Below are positions 61,194-64,000 of a stretch of DNA of 64,000 nucleotides, piece by piece (within the stretch, counting starts at the first letter, position 1; each line of letters starts with the position of its first letter). The notes beneath the pieces were generated by a model. It ran no database searches. It worked only from the letters and a program-made list of their open reading frames with translations, and was not told where the DNA came from. Origin of the DNA: CAVYUC01 sp963771595 (lineage in GTDB: Bacteria > Bacteroidota > Bacteroidia > Bacteroidales > Prolixibacteraceae); NCBI GenBank assembly GCA_963771595.1, contig CAVYUC010000020.1, positions 1 through 64,000 of the forward strand, read 5' to 3'. A program made the translations under genes and the position numbers.

Positions 61194-64000
61194 TTAAAAT
61201 GTAACATTAATACCGGCACTCACTGAACGGCTTCTTGGATAGGCTGAATAATCAACTCCCGGAGTCAGTGGTGTTGAACGACGGGTATCAACTTCAGGAT
61301 CGTATCCGGAATAGTTGGTAATTATAAACAGATTATATCCTGTTACATAAACTCTCAATTTATCAATATAAACTCTTGATGTGAGTGAACGTGGCAGTGT
61401 ATAACCCAATGTAGCATTATTCAACCGCAAAAACGAACCGTCTTCGATTGCCCATGAATGCAGCACCACGCGGCTCATCATCGGGTGCCAAATTTTAACA
61501 TCCGGATTTATCGCGACCAGCTCTTCGGGGCTGTAAACAAATTCTCCCGTTTCCGGATTAACAATTGAAAATCGTGCATCTCGGTTCATCATTTGCAAAA
61601 GGTTACCATAAAGTCGTGTATCAGGAAACGAAGTAAATTCAAGTTTATTGGCATTGTAAATGTCATTTCCGTAAACCCAGTTAAAAAAGGCTGAAAAATC
61701 AAATCCTTTGTATGTTGAAGTTAAACTGAAACCGCCGGTATGTTTTGGATTGGCATTTCCAATAATTGTACGGTCTTCTTCAGGATTTACAACAGTTCCT
61801 TCGCCCGACAATTTTTTAAATTTCAAAGTTCCGGGTCCAAAATACCTGGCGCCTATAAGCGCGCTGTTATCGGCAACGCCGGGTTTTAAAGTGTAAGTTT
61901 CAGTATCTGAGTCATAGGTAAAATCATCGTACCTGTACATTCCATCGGTTACATAGCCCCACATTTGCCCTACCGGTTCACCTTCGCGAAGCAGGTAATC
62001 TCCGGTTGGCCCCGAAGAACTTCCGTACCAGCCCGAACTTTGAAGCGACATTTTCACATCACCCAGCTGTTCTACATTATTTACATTGAATGCAATATTA
62101 AACGAAGCATTTAAGGTAAAATCATTTGTTCTGACCAAATATCCGTCAAGTGTGAATTCAATTCCTTTATTTGAAGTTTCGCCAATATTTTGCATCTGAT
62201 AATCGTAGCCTGTGTTACTTGGAATGTTAGCCCGGATGAGTAAATCTTTTGTTGTATTTAAATAAGCATCGATTGTTCCGTTCAGTCTGGAATTAAAAAA
62301 GCCGAAATCAAGACCAACATTTCGTGTGTATGTAGTTTCCCAGCGCAAATCGGGATTTGCAATTGTTGTTCCCGGCACCAGCTGATTTTGCAGGTTTTCA
62401 TCAATATAATAAGGTTTATCGCTGTCGCTGGTGGTGTACAGCATTTTCCACATATCATCACCAATGCGGTTATTACCTGCAGTTCCGTAGCTTGCCCGCA
62501 GTTTCAGGTTCGAAAGGAAAGCAGCATCTTGCAGAAACGATTCTTCTGAAATTCGCCAGGCTGCGGCAAAAGAAGGAAAATAACCCCATCGGTTTCCGGC
62601 AGCAAACTTGCTCGAACCATCGGCCCGGAATGTAATGGTAGCCAGGAAACGTTCCTGAAAATTATAATTCAGCCTCCCGAAAAATGAGGAAAGCCGATCT
62701 TCGGGAGAAACAAACGATTGGTTGGGTTGAGGAACACCAAGGTTCATCATAGCAAGTGCTGCTTCAACGTCCACATCATTGGGGAAAAACCGTGATTCCA
62801 TTTGCAGCATTTTTGAACGGTAAAAGAAAATTTCCTGCCCGACCAAAACATTTAAATTGTGCCCCGGCAAGAAATCATCTTTATGAAAAGAGAGCGTATT
62901 TGACATTCGCTGTCGCAAACCTTCGCGGGTTTCGATGTTCACCATTGGAGTTCCGCCGCTGTTGTTTTTCGATTGGGAAGTGGAAGGGCCATAAAAACGA
63001 TCTTCCCGCCGGTTTTCAAACTCAACTCCCCAATCGCTTTGCAACACCAGATTTTCAATGAGTTTAAAACTGATACCGGCATCAAAAGTAATGTTTTGCC
63101 GGTTCGATTTGCGGTAATCATCGTTTACCACATCAACAGGATTATAAAGCTGGCTTGCAGCTTCCATATCCGTTTCAAAATCCACAGCATCCAAAAATTC
63201 CTGTAGTCCGCGAACCGGCGAATACTTTATTGCATGTTTCAGCCGGCTGTTTGATGAAGAACCTTCGGTAGATGTGCCGGCGCCTGTAACATCAGTATCG
63301 GAAAAGCGGGTATTGAAATCGAGTGTCACCCGTTCAGAAACTTTGCTGTTCAGTTTAAGGTTGATGTTGTTGCGGACATAACCTGAACCGAGCATAATTC
63401 CTTCGTCATCGGCGCGGGTAATGCTCAGGTTGTATTTTGTTGTGTTTGAACCACCGGTTATACTTGCATTGTGGTATTGCGTAATGGCGTCGCGGCCAAA
63501 AATCTCATCCTGCCAGTTGGAACCTGCCTGTGCTTTGTACAATTCCAAATCGCCAAAAACACCATAATACCTTTCGAAATTCCGGGCCGTGTTGCCGCTT
63601 TCGCCAGCCAGTTCGTACTGCCACATCACATATCCGTAAGGATTAAGAACATCCAGCGTTTTTGCAATTCTTTTTATACCGTAATACATATTGTAGTTCA
63701 CATTTATTTCGCCTGCCACCCCCGATTTGGTAGTAATAATAACTACACCGTTTGCACCGCGTGCACCATAAATTGCTGTTGAAGAGGCATCTTTTAAAAC
63801 ATCGATTGATGCAATATCTGTGGGCGCAATATCGCTGATGCTTCCCACCGGAAAACCGTCAACAATGTACAGCGGCGAATTATCCTGCGTAATAGAACCG
63901 CCTCCCCTTACACGGATTTTTATTTCTGCATCGGGCGAACCTTCTGTAGTGGTAATTTGCACTCCGGCCAAACGTCCTGTAATAGCCTGGGCGGTTGACG
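61194..64000 (-). CDS. SusC/RagA-type TonB-dependent transporter, N-terminus beyond window
   Basis: The reading frame is open to the end of the window; the first visible residues are STAQAITGRLAGVQITTTEG, so the signal and regulatory domain lie outside. At least 935 residues are present. The plug carries IRVRGGGSITQDNSPLYIVDGFPVG and VLKDASSTAIYGARGANGVVIITTKSG. The barrel has alternating strands (FNWVYGNDIYNANKLEF) and ends SVSAGINVTF, with a C-terminal Phe typical of outer-membrane barrels. Partner of the SusD at 59337. Together with two PL1 enzymes and GH28 downstream it points to homogalacturonan import. Confidence 0.95.
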   Translation of the reverse strand, partial: STAQAITGRLAGVQITTTEGSPDAEIKIRVRGGGSITQDNSPLYIVDGFPVGSISDIAPTDIASIDVLKDASSTAIYGARGANGVVIITTKSGVAGEINVNYNMYYGIKRIAKTLDVLNPYGYVMWQYELAGESGNTARNFERYYGVFGDLELYKAQAGSNWQDEIFGRDAITQYHNASITGGSNTTKYNLSITRADDEGIMLGSGYVRNNINLKLNSKVSERVTLDFNTRFSDTDVTGAGTSTEGSSSNSRLKHAIKYSPVRGLQEFLDAVDFETDMEAASQLYNPVDVVNDDYRKSNRQNITFDAGISFKLIENLVLQSDWGVEFENRREDRFYGPSTSQSKNNSGGTPMVNIETREGLRQRMSNTLSFHKDDFLPGHNLNVLVGQEIFFYRSKMLQMESRFFPNDVDVEAALAMMNLGVPQPNQSFVSPEDRLSSFFGRLNYNFQERFLATITFRADGSSKFAAGNRWGYFPSFAAAWRISEESFLQDAAFLSNLKLRASYGTAGNNRIGDDMWKMLYTTSDSDKPYYIDENLQNQLVPGTTIANPDLRWETTYTRNVGLDFGFFNSRLNGTIDAYLNTTKDLLIRANIPSNTGYDYQMQNIGETSNKGIEFTLDGYLVRTNDFTLNASFNIAFNVNNVEQLGDVKMSLQSSGWYGSSSGPTGDYLLREGEPVGQMWGYVTDGMYRYDDFTYDSDTETYTLKPGVADNSALIGARYFGPGTLKFKKLSGEGTVVNPEEDRTIIGNANPKHTGGFSLTSTYKGFDFSAFFNWVYGNDIYNANKLEFTSFPDTRLYGNLLQMMNRDARFSIVNPETGEFVYSPEELVAINPDVKIWHPMMSRVVLHSWAIEDGSFLRLNNATLGYTLPRSLTSRVYIDKLRVYVTGYNLFIITNYSGYDPEVDTRRSTPLTPGVDYSAYPRSRSVSAGINVTF

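Overview
The window looks like chromosomal DNA of a Bacteroidota bacterium, probably order Marinilabiliales/Prolixibacteraceae (lineage is inference). The evidence is two SusC/SusD pairs, several secreted proteins with C-terminal type IX secretion (T9SS) sorting domains, a Rho factor with a long charged insert, a Bacteroidota-type HU-related protein, and promoters that fit TTTG-N18-20-TAnnTTTG. The carbohydrate genes suggest a plant or algal polysaccharide degrader.

Layout. 1-2845: the 3' part of a large T9SS-exported MBG-repeat protein with near-identical 249-bp repeats. 3313-3693: HU-like protein. 4007-4476: broken haloperoxidase gene. 4749-6445: IS66-family element flanked by a 299-bp direct duplication. 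6722-7540: small T9SS cargo protein. 7605-8175: three intergenic repeats. 8239-16500: 3D-domain lipoprotein, SAF-domain oxidoreductase, methyltransferase, DUF5916 outer-membrane protein, rho and a degenerate AAA ATPase. 16556-20110: nifJ. 21070-24560: an operon of a sialidase-like protein, a neuraminate-lyase/DHDPS-like aldolase and a sodium:solute symporter. 24688-26402 (minus): mazE-mazF-membrane protein-nudC. 26817-27815: frameshifted SMP-30 gene. 27847-29150: a modular array of palindromic repeats. 29169-31809 (minus): secreted ADP-ribosylglycohydrolase-like protein, a possible 44-residue ORF, and mazG. 31953-34774: vapBC-like pair, phoH, small ORF, purC. 34995-36221: subtilisin-like lipoprotein. 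36563-38586: trhO and a frameshifted tRNA-dihydrouridine synthase gene. 38676-39161: DUF3795-type protein.

39315 to the end is a large polysaccharide-utilisation region that appears pectin-directed. A plus-strand arm holds GH105, SusC, SusD, a SusE-position lipoprotein, a PKD/propeller lipoprotein, a GH10-like protein and a propeller protein. A minus-strand arm holds SusC (cut by the window end), SusD, a DUF4957/DUF5123-like lipoprotein, two pectate lyases and a GH28 polygalacturonase. The arms converge on a shared terminator near 53025-53061. The likely division of labour is surface cleavage of homogalacturonan by the lyases, uptake by the SusCD pairs, and trimming by GH28 and GH105.

At least four genes carry apparent indels (MBG protein, haloperoxidase, SMP-30, Dus). 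Either several genes here are decaying or the assembly carries indel errors. No tRNA, rRNA or CRISPR array was seen.
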